A DNA stretch of 64,000 nucleotides from Paraspadella gotoi (Eukaryota > Chaetognatha), in contig CM119265.1 in NCBI GenBank assembly GCA_051294375.1, forward strand, positions 26,914,517 through 26,978,516. The letters are read 5' to 3'. Made by a program: the position numbers and the translations under genes. Within the stretch, counting starts at the first letter, position 1, and every line of letters begins with the position of its first letter. Positions 54,101 to 64,000 of the stretch are shown piece by piece. The notes beneath the pieces are model-generated. The model was not told the DNA's origin. It worked only from the letters and a program-made list of their open reading frames with translations, and did not search any database.

Positions 54101-55325
54101 ATGGGGTAAATAAAGAGTGATGGAATTAATGGTGAGTTGTATCATTTAATCACCTGCCTCTAAATCACTAAATAACCTGCCACTAAATAACTAAATCCCC
54201 TGCCACAAAATCACTAAATCTGCCACTAAATCACTAAATCTCCTGCCACTAAATCCCTAAATCACCTGCCATTAGATCACTTATCACCAAATCACCTGTC
54301 ACTAAATCACCTACCACATGATCACTTTATCACTAAATCCCCTGCCACTAAATCACCGGCCACATGATCACTTTATTACTAAATCACCTGCCACTAAATC
54401 ACTTGCCAATCGGCCTGATCCAACCAATCCAAAAGCCTTCCGCAACCCCATTCTCATATCAGACTATCAGACTATCAGACCTCGGCCCAACGACGACAAC
54501 TCACATTCTGAAAAAGGGTCGAAGGTTCTGTCGGGTCTTCGCATGAATTCGGGTTTGAGCAAAAATCCAGATCTCCCGTTGAATTCGAATTTTCCAAGAT
54601 TTAGTTGCATGGCCAAATCTGTGGGGGGGGGATTTAAAATGGGGATAGGGATTTAGTCGCGTGAATTGAAGAAGGGATCAAGATTTATACGCTTGTCAAT
54701 TTTTTTTAAAGAAACGCAAGTTGAGATTTATAATTCCTTGGAGAAATATACAGACTTTTAAGTTTAAATTATATTTGGATATATAAGCAGGGTAAAATTG
54801 ATCCTGCTTCACTGCATTTCACGATCGTCGAACTTTCCAGGATTAAGGTTATAAAAATTTTCAAAAATGACTCGTTTTACTTTTTTTCTATTTTATAAAG
54901 GCTTTACTATTTAATATATAATTTAATTATATATATTCGGTTTTATGTTAGAGATATATATAGTTTTTTAAATAAATACGTTTTTCGAAATATATACGTT
55001 TATTCCCATGTCATATCAATGTCAAATCATGTCTATTAATGTCGAATTGGAAAGACTTATTTTTTATTGAAAGAATTATACTTGGACTGCTTAAAAACCC
55101 TGTGACAAAAACCAGTAAAACCAGTAACAAGTTAAAAGCCTTTTTACTTATTTTTTTTACTATTGGCTAACTTGTACCAGTTATGTTATGTTATGTTATG
55201 TTATGTTATGTTTTGTTAGTTTATGTCTAGTGTAACTTAAATTTTAAGGATTACTTCAACGAAAACGAGTAAACAAGTTTATATATCTCGGCGGTTGATG
55301 TGATGTTAGCGCCGTAAATAAAACA

Positions 55326-55364
<39 letters not shown>

Positions 55365-55472
55365 TCATAAAAAACAAGAACGGTGGTGTTTCAGCGGAAA
55401 CATCGCCGAGAGGCGAAGTACGTTTACTAAACGCCCACGTCGGTAACTATATCTCTCCCTTTATCTTTTTCA

Positions 55473-55552
<80 letters not shown>

Positions 55553-58500
55553 GAATCTTTATCTTTTACCAAAGGGTGTAAGTCTTGTGATACTATTTGA
55601 CAGCCAGCGTTACTAACTTTATTTATCTCTCTCTCTCTCACTCTCTCTCTCTCTCCTGTCCTTTCTCACCGGCCGGTTTGAAAGTTGAGTGAGACCATTT
55701 GACAACCCGGCGTTCCAAAATATTTGAGGAAGATAGTTGCTGGGTTCCACACGCCCCCCTGGTGAAAGCGTGGGACGGATTTCATCACGTGACAGTGAAA
55801 AAAAGAATCACACTCCGGTGATAAACAAGTTGTTTTTTTTGTTTTTTTTTATTACGAGTGCCAATCTATTTATTTGTATAGATTCATTACATACATTGTA
55901 AATGTTCCTATCTCGATTTTAAAAAAAAATTATCTAATCGCCACGAAGGAAGTCGGCGTCGTTTATTATGAATATTTAGAATTTTATTTTACACAAATAA
56001 ACGAGAGAGTAATAATAATTTATCAAAATTAGATGATTAAACGATGGTTCAAAATACAAAGTAAATAGTTCATGACTTACTTCTGTTGATAAAAAATCTT
56101 TACAATATTCATTGAGGAATCTTATTTTTTTTGTGTTTACCTTCCCCTCATTTTCTTTTGTTTACATTTTTTAAAATTGTTTGTTTATGTTTATGTTTGT
56201 GTTTGACTTTCCTTCATTACTTTTCTTTTGTTTACATTTTGTTAAATTGTTTGTTTACCTTCGGGTAAATTCGGCTCATTTGTCGTTTGTTATAAATTGA
56301 CGAGTTCGATGGCGGAGGATTTCAAGTAGCCCCAAGCCAGTGTTTTATTTAAATGAAGGACATGTTGTAGCTAGGCGAGGAGATCAAGTCAAAAATGTTG
56401 TAGCTGGAGGGAGATCAGTAACAAATGTTGTAGCTGGGAGGAGATCAAGTAAACAGGGAAATAAATAAAATGTTGTAGCTGGGAGGAGAATCAAGTAAAC
56501 AGGGAAATAAAGAAAAATGTTGCTAAGCTGAAGAGAGATGCAAGTAAACCAGGAAATAAAGGAAATATGTTATGTAGCTGGGAGTGTAAGAGATACATTC
56601 TTAGAATAATATAAATGAGATTGAGATTTCATCAATCCATTTGCATATAATAGTAATAATTTTTAAGTCCAATTGATTTTGTAACTGTAATATTTTAGGA
56701 TAATTTGGATTTTATATTACTTTTCTATATTGTTTAGTGAGTTTAATTGATTCATGATAATTTGCAGATTTGATAGATTAGTTATGTCATTAATATTGGA
56801 GTTTTATCTCTATCCTGGCGACCTTTCATAAACACATAAATACTTTATTATTCAAAGGTGAAATCAATGGTCAGCTTGGACAAGGAAGTACCTCATGTTA
56901 GAGTCCCATATCTCGGAAGTCCCTGCTCATGTATTAATGTTGAATAGTTGTATTAAATAAACAATAATTAAAATAAAGAAAATTATGTTTTTCTATTTAG
57001 TTATTTAGCTAGTGTAATAAATCTCAGGTAAACTAAAAAGGCAGCGAGCAGAACTATCCTGAAGATATAAGTAACAATAATATTTAATTCATAACCTGAG
57101 TCCCACTCCAAGTGTTGCATCGGGTTGTGAAATAATGATCCCAGGAAGCCCCGCATTATATTTAATATGGTTAGCTCTAAACTAAAATCAACCAATATTT
57201 ATATTTTTATTTGTATATCTATTGGCGCGTACACACTATCAAGATCTATTTGTGACAATCCCATTTCATACCGTTTCCGCGGTTTTATACAGCAAATTCC
57301 ATGAGAAGATGGTTTGCAGAGCTTGTGTTTTTGACTTCAACTCAACTGAAGTGTCAGATTCTTTCATCATTTGACCGGTAAACTTTCATTTCGTGCGCTT
57401 CTTCCCACCCATTGACAGCAAATTCTTGAAGAGTAGTGCAGCTCGGTTTGCAGCTCATACCACAAATGGGATGTCAAATAACTTGTACCAATTCTTTTTT
57501 GCAAGTTCTCGTATTCATTCCATGACCAGGGCCAAGCACGAGCACTGTTCAGGCTCCAAATACATCACTCTTTGTCGTCCTCACAACTGTATTATACTGG
57601 CATTGGGTATTGAGAACACATCTCTATTCGGAATCTCTAACAGGATTCCCCTTTCGGTGTCAGGGGGACCACCAAACTCAACATGGTCCAACCCACTTCA
57701 CAATACGTCTACACCCCGGTGTCCTCCCCTCTCCTCACAACCTCTTAATCGTCGCTACAACCGTCAACAACTGCTTCCAACTTCATTCTATACATTCGTC
57801 GTGGGCGCCTGTTCACCTTTCCCGTGCTGTGGATCTCTGTGGGGAGATCAGAGTCCAAAAAGAACTATTGAGAGAAGGTCATCCACTTTTTGTGCGCATT
57901 TTACTTCGAAAGTTATTATTTATGTTGACAGAGGGTGCAAGCGTCAAGGCCCTAACATACTTCTTTCACTTGCAATGTTTTCTAAATTCACAACCTTTGA
58001 TTTTTACCGCATGATACCTCTTATTGATCCAAAGCTCAAATAAACAACTTTTGTGGGACACTAAGCGCCGCTTCCAACTCTTGAAACTTCTCTTCTACAG
58101 CCTCACTATCCTTGGTCTCTCTGTACTCATCCTGTCAAAGCTTCCTTGCAGCGATCGCCCATGGTTGTTGAAGCTACATCAAGTGGAGCTTACCAAGTTG
58201 CTCCAATCCATCCCCAAGCCATCCAATTTCATAACTGTGAAGTACCCATGTGTTTGAGAATTAATCTTTGGATCGTGACTTTTGGCCCCTTCTTAATAGG
58301 TAGGAAAGTAAAAACATCTTCAACACATTAATATATTGGCCATTTTGGTACCACAATTCAACAATTTTATTTAATGAACTCTTTAAATACACTATTTTGC
58401 AACATGTCACGTTCTCCAAATCAAGCCACATCTCATCTCATTTAGTATTAATTCTAGAGATGGTATCTCTTACAGGAGGAGATCAAGTAAAAGGGAAATA

Positions 58501-59432
58501 AAGAAAAATGTTAGCTGGAAGGAGGATCAAGTAACAGGGAAATAAAGAAAAATGTTGTAGCTGGAGGAGATCAAGTAAACAGGGATAAAGAAAAATGATA
58601 TGTAGCTGGAAGGAGATCAATAAACAGGGAAATAAAGAAAAATGTTGTAGCTGGGAGAGAATCAAGTAAACAGGGAAATAAAGAAAATGTTGTAGCTGGG
58701 AGTAAATCAAGTAAACAGGGAAATAAAGAAAAATGTTGTAGCTGGAAGGAGATGCATATTGCAGATGCCATGCATGCTAGATGCCATACATGAAATAAAA
58801 CAGGTAAAAAATTAAAGCTATTTTAAAATTAAAGTTTGAACTTTTATAACTTGTATAACGTTTATAATCATCACCTAATCACGTGACATTTTGTTTATAA
58901 CCATCATATATTTTGTTAATAATCACCTGACATTTTGTTTATAATCAACTGACATTTCGTTCATAATCACCTGACATTTTGTTTGTAATCAACTGACATT
59001 TCTTTCATAATCACCTGACATTTTGTTTATAATCAACTGACATTTCTTTCATAATCACCTGACATTTCGTTCTTCCGCGATGTCAAAACCGTGAAATTTG
59101 ACCTGGAGGAAAAAAAATCAGGAATTACATGTGCAGTTGACGTTTAAGTGTAGTTGAATAAAGTAAATTAAATTAGATTTAAAACCTAGCAAAAACATCT
59201 TCCTCCAATATAAGAGGTTTTCTCATGGAAAAAAAGTGTAAATTTAATCCATGAACGAGAGATGGACTGATAAACATATGGACAGACAAAAAGACAGACG
59301 GACGGACGGACTCAACTGGTTGGGCGTAGTTGACCAATGAACTCAGCAACGGATGAATGTTCGTTGTTGCTCCTGTGTACTGATAGTTGCTCAGAAGCAT
59401 CGCTTCATCTTCCGCTGACAACGAATCCTCGT
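48760..59432 (-). CDS. PLCB4-like: Phospholipase C-beta, PLCB4/norpA type; C-terminal half, 16 exons, 5' part missing
   Basis: PLC-beta cleaves PIP2 to IP3 and diacylglycerol downstream of Gq; the PLCB4/norpA type serves phototransduction and neurons. Exons in order: 59432-59317, 59102-59059, 56370-56259, 55758-55670, 54618-54505, 54089-53941, 53569-53464, 53197-53154, 52831-52702, 52400-52297, 52037-51986, 51451-51321, 50929-50767, 50108-49963, 49504-49390, 49046-48760. Landmarks: [20 protein letters not shown] (linker end, start of Y), [43 protein letters not shown] and [14 protein letters not shown] (Y barrel); [20 protein letters not shown] to [14 protein letters not shown] (C2); [19 protein letters not shown] to [20 protein letters not shown] (coiled coil binding Gq and membrane). 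It ends RPESVC, a possible PDZ ligand. All phases agree from 54618 downward and between the first three exons. Exons 56370 and 55758 need several one-base corrections. X, EF and PH exons are not in the window. Confidence 0.93.
50148..50410. repeat. GTCC/GTCT microsatellite in a PLC-beta intron
   Basis: Degenerate TGTCCGTCCATC units between exons 13 and 14. Shorter runs recur at 50575-50640 and 50705-50755. Confidence 0.9.
50935..51225. repeat. GA/GAAA purine tract in a PLC-beta intron
   Basis: Purine-only tract next to the acceptor of exon 13, so on the coding strand it forms a nearly 300-nt polypyrimidine tract before cccaaag. Confidence 0.9.
51460..51900. repeat. ATGATGACAAAAGGGAGGGAA-type tandem repeat in a PLC-beta intron
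   Basis: Degenerate units of about 20-25 bp, each with gggaaatgatgacaaaag, fill the intron between exons 11 and 12. Confidence 0.8.
52986..53024 (-). ncRNA. Hammerhead-ribozyme-like motif 4 in a PLC-beta intron
   Basis: The minus strand reads CTGATAA (53021-53015), AGGCT, a loop, AGTC, GAAAC (52997-52993) and ACATCTT. The order and helix II (GGCT/AGTC with one wobble) fit a hammerhead, but one core base (G to A) and the stem III palindrome are changed, so it is probably inactive. Confidence 0.35.
54140..54420. repeat. ATCACTAAATCACCTGCCACTA tandem repeat in a PLC-beta intron
   Basis: About 14 degenerate units between exons 5 and 6. On the coding strand each unit contains GGCAGGTGATTTAG, which includes a GT donor-like step. 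Confidence 0.8.
54660..55440. other. AT-rich PLC-beta intron DNA
   Basis: Between exons 4 and 5. Contains a TTATG run (55182-55215) and an (ACG)n run (55328-55364). No exon found. Confidence 0.5.
55460..55660. repeat. CT microsatellites around the exon-4 copy
   Basis: (CT)n at 55463-55550 and 55627-55656. Confidence 0.9.
55573..55625 (-). pseudogene. Partial second copy of PLC-beta exon 4
   Basis: The minus strand encodes [15 protein letters not shown], parallel to [13 protein letters not shown] of exon 4 (55758-55670), about 70 percent alike at DNA level over 48 bp. It ends at CCTTTG|GTAAAAG, a good donor, but has no clear acceptor, begins only at the NAGCQ segment and leaves in the wrong phase. 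It is separated from exon 4 by a CT repeat. Confidence 0.6.
56371..56584 (-). repeat. Minisatellite made of the PLC-beta exon-3 acceptor, left part
   Basis: Five units of about 40-48 bp. On the coding (minus) strand each reads a polypyrimidine stretch (ttctttatttccctg), gatctcctcccag and CTACAACAT, that is, a complete 3' splice site plus the first nine bases of exon 3 (56370). The array continues at 58475-58755 after a transposon. Confidence 0.85.
56585..58474. mobile_element. 1.89-kb DNA transposon with TIR TGTAAGAGATAC and 4-bp target duplication GGAG
   Basis: Left end TGTAAGAGATACATTCTTAG; right end is the inverse, TGTAAGAGATAC perfect then similar for about 20 bp more. GGAG is present at 56581-56584 and 58475-58478. 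Removing the element and one GGAG restores gtagctgggaggagatcaag, exactly the minisatellite unit, so the boundaries are firm. TGT ends with a 4-bp duplication fit Ginger-type elements; Sola and Academ are alternatives. Inside, plus-strand frames at 57393-58043 and 57610-58257 (one stop at 58012) are open but match no transposase I recognise. It may be non-autonomous or degenerate. Confidence 0.75.
58475..58755 (-). repeat. Minisatellite made of the PLC-beta exon-3 acceptor, right part
   Basis: Seven further units of gtagctggaggagatcaag and aaacagggaaataaagaaaa, continuing the array at 56371-56584. Confidence 0.85.
58866..59058 (-). repeat. Minisatellite made of the PLC-beta exon-2 donor
   Basis: About nine units of 20-22 bp directly after exon 2. 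On the coding strand each unit is (C/G)AAATGTCAG followed by GTGATTATGAA or TTGATTATAAA. The exon itself ends CGAAATGTCAG|GTGATTATG, so the unit is the exon end plus 5' splice site. Units with GT alternate with units in which G is replaced by T, leaving no donor. Confidence 0.85.
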
Positions 59433-59514
59433 CTGTGAAACAATATGTATATATATATATGACAAAATTCAATCAAAATATCCCAGTTGTAATCTTGGTC
59501 AACATTTCATACAA

Positions 59515-59815
59515 TCACATCTCTTAAGACATCTCAGTTGACACTTCACTGCACATCTCAGTTGACACTTCACTGCACATCTCACTTGACACTTCTCTGC
59601 ACATCTCAGTTGACACTTCACTGCACATCTCAGCTGACATATCACTCGCACATCTCAGATGTGACACATTCACTGCCACATCTCAGTTGCTACTTTCACT
59701 GCATCATGCTCAGCTGACATATCACTCCATGACATCTCAGTTGACACTTCACTGCACGTCTCAGATGACATATCACTCCACTCTTCAATTGACACTTCAC
59801 TCCACATCTCAGTCT
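59515..59815. repeat. 24-bp minisatellite CATCTCAGTTGACACTTCACTG upstream of PLC-beta exon 1
   Basis: About 12 units of acatctcagttgacacttca with variants. It is preceded by caacatttcatacaatcaca, itself repeated at 59905-59925. Confidence 0.9.
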
Positions 59816-60160
59816 TCGCGCTGACACGAATCCTCGTCTGTGAAACAATATGTTATATATATATATGACAAAATTAATCAAAATATCCCAGTTGTAATAT
59901 TGGCAAACATTTCATACATCACATCTCTTAAGACATCTCAGTTGACACTTTCACTGCACATCTCAGTTGACACTTCACTCAGCATGTCACTTGACACTTC
60001 TCTGCACATCTCAGTTGACACTTCACTGACAATCTCAGCTGACATATCACTCACACATCTCAATTGACATTCACTCCACATCTCAGTTGACACTTCACTT
60101 GCATCATCTCAGGCATGACATATCACTCCAACATCTCAGTTGACACTTCACTGCACGTCA
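59816..60160. repeat. Second copy of exon-1 acceptor region plus 24-bp repeats
   Basis: 59818-59925 repeats 59412-59515: part of exon 1 (gacacgaatcctcgtctgtg), its acceptor, an AT run, and cccagttgtaatattgg. It is followed by another 24-bp array. In this copy the exon frame stops after about ten codons. Confidence 0.8.
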
Positions 60161-60164
60161 GCGG

Positions 60165-60580
60165 ATAGGGATCCGCCTCCACTTTATTTCGATCAATGTG
60201 AACTTCTCTCTCTCTCTCTCTCTCACTCTCCCCTCTCTCTGTTTATTCGATCGTGTTTTAGTCATAGCGAACAGAGGCGGAGAGTGGGACTAGGTCATAG
60301 GGAATTGTTTCATGGGCCGAGGGAGTAGGACGAAGGACTTTAGTGATCATAAGCGAAGCTGCCCTCGCCCCGAATGGTTGCAATTGATTTTCTATCTCAA
60401 TTATTTTATTCACATCGCTTATCGATTGTAAATAAGTAATATAAACATTTTGCTCGTTGTCTATTCCATCGTGATAATTTAAACGTCATCGAAAGTAGCG
60501 AAACGGCAAAGTGGTTGTAAGCGACGGGAATTCGAGAAGAAAACAAGGATTAACTTACCACCACGCGAAACAAAAAAAAA
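60165..60580. other. Boundary region between PLC-beta intron and GC-rich segment
   Basis: A short CT repeat lies at 60205-60245. No PLC-beta X-domain exon was found here. Confidence 0.5.
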
Positions 60581-63500
60581 AAACCGAAGAGACTCCAAAC
60601 CTACGCGGAAATAAAATAAAAGAAGAAAGCAAAAAAAACCATTCGGGCCCGCTCACCAACAAAATTGAGGCCAAAAGCTAAATCCCGGTCCATTTTAGAC
60701 ATGGCGAAACTGCTTGGCATTGGTGAGAAGGGGCTGGCAAGGACGCCATACCTACGCACTACAACCTCCCGCGCCAACCGGAGAGAAGACGTCGGAGGCT
60801 CACGCAAGGTTTGGTGGGGCCTACTTAGACAGACGGACTGGGAATGATCGTCTATATCACCGACGGCAGACGAGCCCTGCCAATCAATGGAGGACCTTAC
60901 GGCCGGCTCGACAAGATAAGCTCGTTGACGACGATGATAGCACCGCCGCAATGGAACATTGGCCGAGAATAGCAAACGCACCTTCTAAACCTGGACGAGA
61001 ACCTGAGAAGGTCGGCGGAAGGAAAGAAAGGCAACCATGGGAGCCGCCATTACGGAAATATTGGCCTTGATCAACGACAACAAGGTTGATTCCGCCGCGC
61101 CGCGGCGGAATCACGCCAGGCAGCCGCCGAAACAAGAGCTCTCGCCGCGAGATGGCCGACCCTCTCTGCACAAGCAGTGGAGGAGCTGGCCACGACGCCA
61201 AGGGAAAAAGGCCCGGAGCCTACGCGCGGAAAACCGCCGCAGGAGCACGTCCACCACGGCGGAAGCAAGAACACCGGCGCCGCGCGCTCGATCTCAGCGA
61301 ACCCGCTCTCACAGCGCCGCCGATCAAGATGGACAGGCAACGGAAGGAGAGAAGCGATGGAGTTTCCTGAGGGGCATCATCGGAACTCAAAAACTGCGAT
61401 TTCGAAGAGAAACGCGTGAAAACGAGCAACTAACAGGCCGTCCTCTGCACGTGACGAAGAGGCAATTGGTACGTCGACCCAATCGACGGCAGCCTATGGA
61501 AAGGCTCGAGGCGATGTGCAAAGAGTCATCGGTCACAGCTAGCAGAAATAGCCGAGAAGATAGTGGTGAAAGTGGACCCAAAGGAACTCGAATAGGACTC
61601 CCACTAGTGAACTCCATCTACAAGAAGTTCGACTTGCGTCGCGCGCCGAAGAACGTGACGCGGTCTACAGCCACGTCGCCCGCCTACTGACGAAGGCGCT
61701 GGACCCGTACGCCCCGGCATTCAAGGGAAGTACTCAAATTCTAGAATCTCATCGCAANNNNNNNNNNNNNNNNNNNNNNNNNAACAAAACCCAGAGAGAG
61801 AATAGTGGTGGCGTATGTGTCACCACGTAGAGACACGCTTGGAGATGTGTGTTGGCAAGAGAAAAATTATTTCGACCTTGTGGCTAATTTTGTGTGTGAA
61901 ATGTTGATAAAAAGCTTTATAAAAAAGATCTTTTGCGCTACTCTCATGATCGTGGGAGTTAACCAAAACAATATGATTTCCTCACTAAAAAGAGACGAGT
62001 TGAGTCAGCCGGAAGATGGCAAGAACTCAGGGTTGGCAGAATTCACTATCGTATGAATATGAGTCAGAAAAGAGAAAGAATTAAGATGATACCTCAAACG
62101 TTATGACATATAGAATTATAAGACCGATTAATCGAATGCGACCTTAACCGCAAATACATCTTATTCAAATAACATACACGGGGATCAGTTAGATACATAT
62201 AATCGGTCCATGACTCCGCACACATATTCCTTGTCTCGCTGAGCCGCGTCTTTGCAACAATATCTCCAAGACAAAGTCTGTAAATACTTCATCCTACCAA
62301 CAAGACGAGGTTCCGGACGCACAGTTATCGGAGCCTAGACTGAGGTCACAGCCCGCCCGGCCTGCCGCGCGCTCGCTCTGGCGTCGCTATTTACTTGCAC
62401 TTCTTCAGCGCATCGAGTTTTCACTCTGGCGGCCCCTGCAGCGGGCGCTGTACCCTGGCGTCGCAACAGGACTTGATTCCAGGACACAACACAACATGTA
62501 GCAAGAAACGTTGTGGGAGATCAATCGACCCACTATCGGGGCTTAAGAAATTTCAACGAGTGCTAATCAAAATGGTGAGTAGACTTTAAGACGCTGACGA
62601 TGTTCGCACAGCTAACAAAGCGGCCATGCGGGGGCGATACTTCACAGCAATGGCTACAGGACGCAGGACAGAAAGACTATATATATATGTATCTCCCTCA
62701 GTTTTTCCACTCAAAACATTCGCCAGGCGGAGTAATCAGAATGAAAACCATCAAGATCGCCTAGAAACACTGCGCTTGAGGGTACATTTGTGGAGAGTCA
62801 GTCTAGTTGAACAGACTCACATATACTGGTTCAAGAAGAGGTAATGCGACCGAGCAACACGACAAACAGCACTGTCCGACGTACGTATTAACAGCTGGAG
62901 AACGACATTCCGCACATAGATGCCACCCTCAGAAGATCATCTTAGTAAAGGTGGCTGACATCCAGCGATTTTTTTAACCAGTTCTGATTCAAATCAATAA
63001 TACGCACTCCACTAGACACTGGCACTTTCTAGGGCGCGCAGGGCTTCAGAGACCCATCAAGCAGAATCGCAGTTACGAGCTGGCTTCAACACGAGAAGAA
63101 CCGCGTTGTCAGGGCGGAGGTCGTGGCCAAGGACAGCTCTAGAACTCAGGGTAGGCGGCAGCGCCGATACTAGGAATAGTAGCGACACCGCAAATAGTGC
63201 GACTAGAAAGAAATCGCTGTTCGGACAAGAATTCTTTCGAATTCTGAAAGGCTATTTCTTCGGCCAGAGGGCTCGAACAATAAAAAAGAGTAAGCAGGCG
63301 CACCAAAAACAAGACGTTTGTAACGTTTAATCAGAACGAATTCTGAGAAACGGACTGGTCACTGTATTGCCACCAGAGCTAGGAGGCATTCTAGCAAAAA
63401 CATGAAGACAGGCAATTTGCATTAAAATACGCTAAGACGATGGAACAGCAAGCTGCACGAATGCGCGGCTGGTAAGTAACGAAAAAGGTGTACGGCCGGA

Positions 63501-63990
63501 GGGAGGAATAGAAAGGAGAGAATAAGATCTTCCAGGAACAGTATAAACGAAAGATTCCGTCGGCTTCGGCGATGGATCAGCCGATACAGTGGGAACGAAG
63601 ACTGAGAAGCCATCAGAACACCTAGTAGATGGCCCCCGCAACAAACGACTGAATTATATTAAACATGCGGCTGAAACAACAGGAATGAGAAAGAGCGAAA
63701 GAGCGTATCGCAGGCGGGTGCCCACGTAGCCATGAAAAAAAAGAGAGGCCAGCACCAATAAGGAGAACTGCAATGCTCCCGGCCACCTGACATGTCATGA
63801 CTCGGGGCCAATCCTCCACGCCAAGACCAGCCAAACAGAACCGAAGAAGAGTACGCAAGGACCGCACCGCTGGAGCAACAACCGAGGGTAGATAGGGACG
63901 AGGCGGCTACACGCAAACCTCAGAGGTGACAAACGCAGGATCCCTAAACGGAAACACCAGAGGGTTTTCGAGAAGAGACACACCTAGAAA
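60580..63990 (+). mobile_element. GC-richer segment, possible decayed retroelement (gag-like frames)
   Basis: The composition changes and microsatellites vanish. Plus-strand fragments read as protein but shift frame: IVYITDGRRALPINGGPY near 60850, RALAARWPTLSAQAVEELA near 61130, NWYVDPIDGSLWKG near 61465, LAEIAEKIVVKVDPKELE near 61540 and AVYSHVARLLTKALDPYAP near 61660. This is the pattern of a decayed or error-laden single long frame, perhaps gag. A gap lies at 61758-61782. No reverse transcriptase, protease or LTR was recognised, and the rest to 63990 is unassigned. Confidence 0.3.
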
Positions 63991-64000
63991 AACCTGAACG

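Noticed and set aside
57393-58257. Host gene in the 57-58 kb frames
   Set aside because: They lie wholly inside the terminal inverted repeats of a transposon and overlap in two frames with a stop; no known host family.

Overview
The window is nuclear DNA from an animal. It has spliced genes with GT-AG introns, phospholipase C-beta and galaxin-like genes, tRNA-derived SINEs, a DNA transposon, MITE-like elements and very heavy simple-sequence DNA (GA/CT, GTC/GAC, GTCC/GTCT and GGAAAT arrays). The galaxin-like gene and the repeat load suggest a marine invertebrate. A mollusc or other lophotrochozoan seems likeliest and a cnidarian is possible; this is inference. Twelve runs of N, many homopolymer indels and a near-duplicate block show that this is a draft assembly with uneven accuracy.

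Layout. 1-2,222: purine-rich repeat and gaps. 2.5-5.3 kb: two minus-strand genes for likely secreted proteins of unknown function, one acidic/basic low-complexity and one cysteine-rich. 5.8-6.4 kb: a tRNA-Lys-derived element and a hammerhead-ribozyme-like motif. 8.28-13.86 kb: a six-exon galaxin-like gene (minus) whose splice phases all agree. 14.85-22.65 kb: weakly supported plus-strand exons among SINEs. 23.4-36.5 kb: a segment present twice (A 23.46-32.49, B 32.69-36.5 kb). It carries a 4.8-kb GGAAAT/GGGCCAAAGGGG minisatellite in A, collapsed to about 0.3 kb in B; the two may be allelic copies placed in tandem. 36.7-48.7 kb: gene-poor, with a CCAAT-rich minisatellite, MITE-like elements, SINEs and microsatellites. 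48.76-59.43 kb: the C-terminal half of a PLC-beta4/norpA-type gene (minus, 16 exons) covering the end of the X-Y linker, Y barrel, C2 domain and C-terminal coiled coil. 60.6-64 kb: GC-richer sequence, possibly a decayed retroelement.

The most unusual structure lies in the PLC-beta gene. One intron is flanked by minisatellites whose units are copies of the exon-intron junctions: the 5' splice site on one side and the 3' splice site on the other. The acceptor-derived array is split by a 1.89-kb DNA transposon with 12-bp perfect terminal inverted repeats and a 4-bp target duplication. Other leads are hammerhead-like motifs with a palindromic ACATGT stem III, and a MITE-like family whose interior is degenerate TTAGGG-type repeat.
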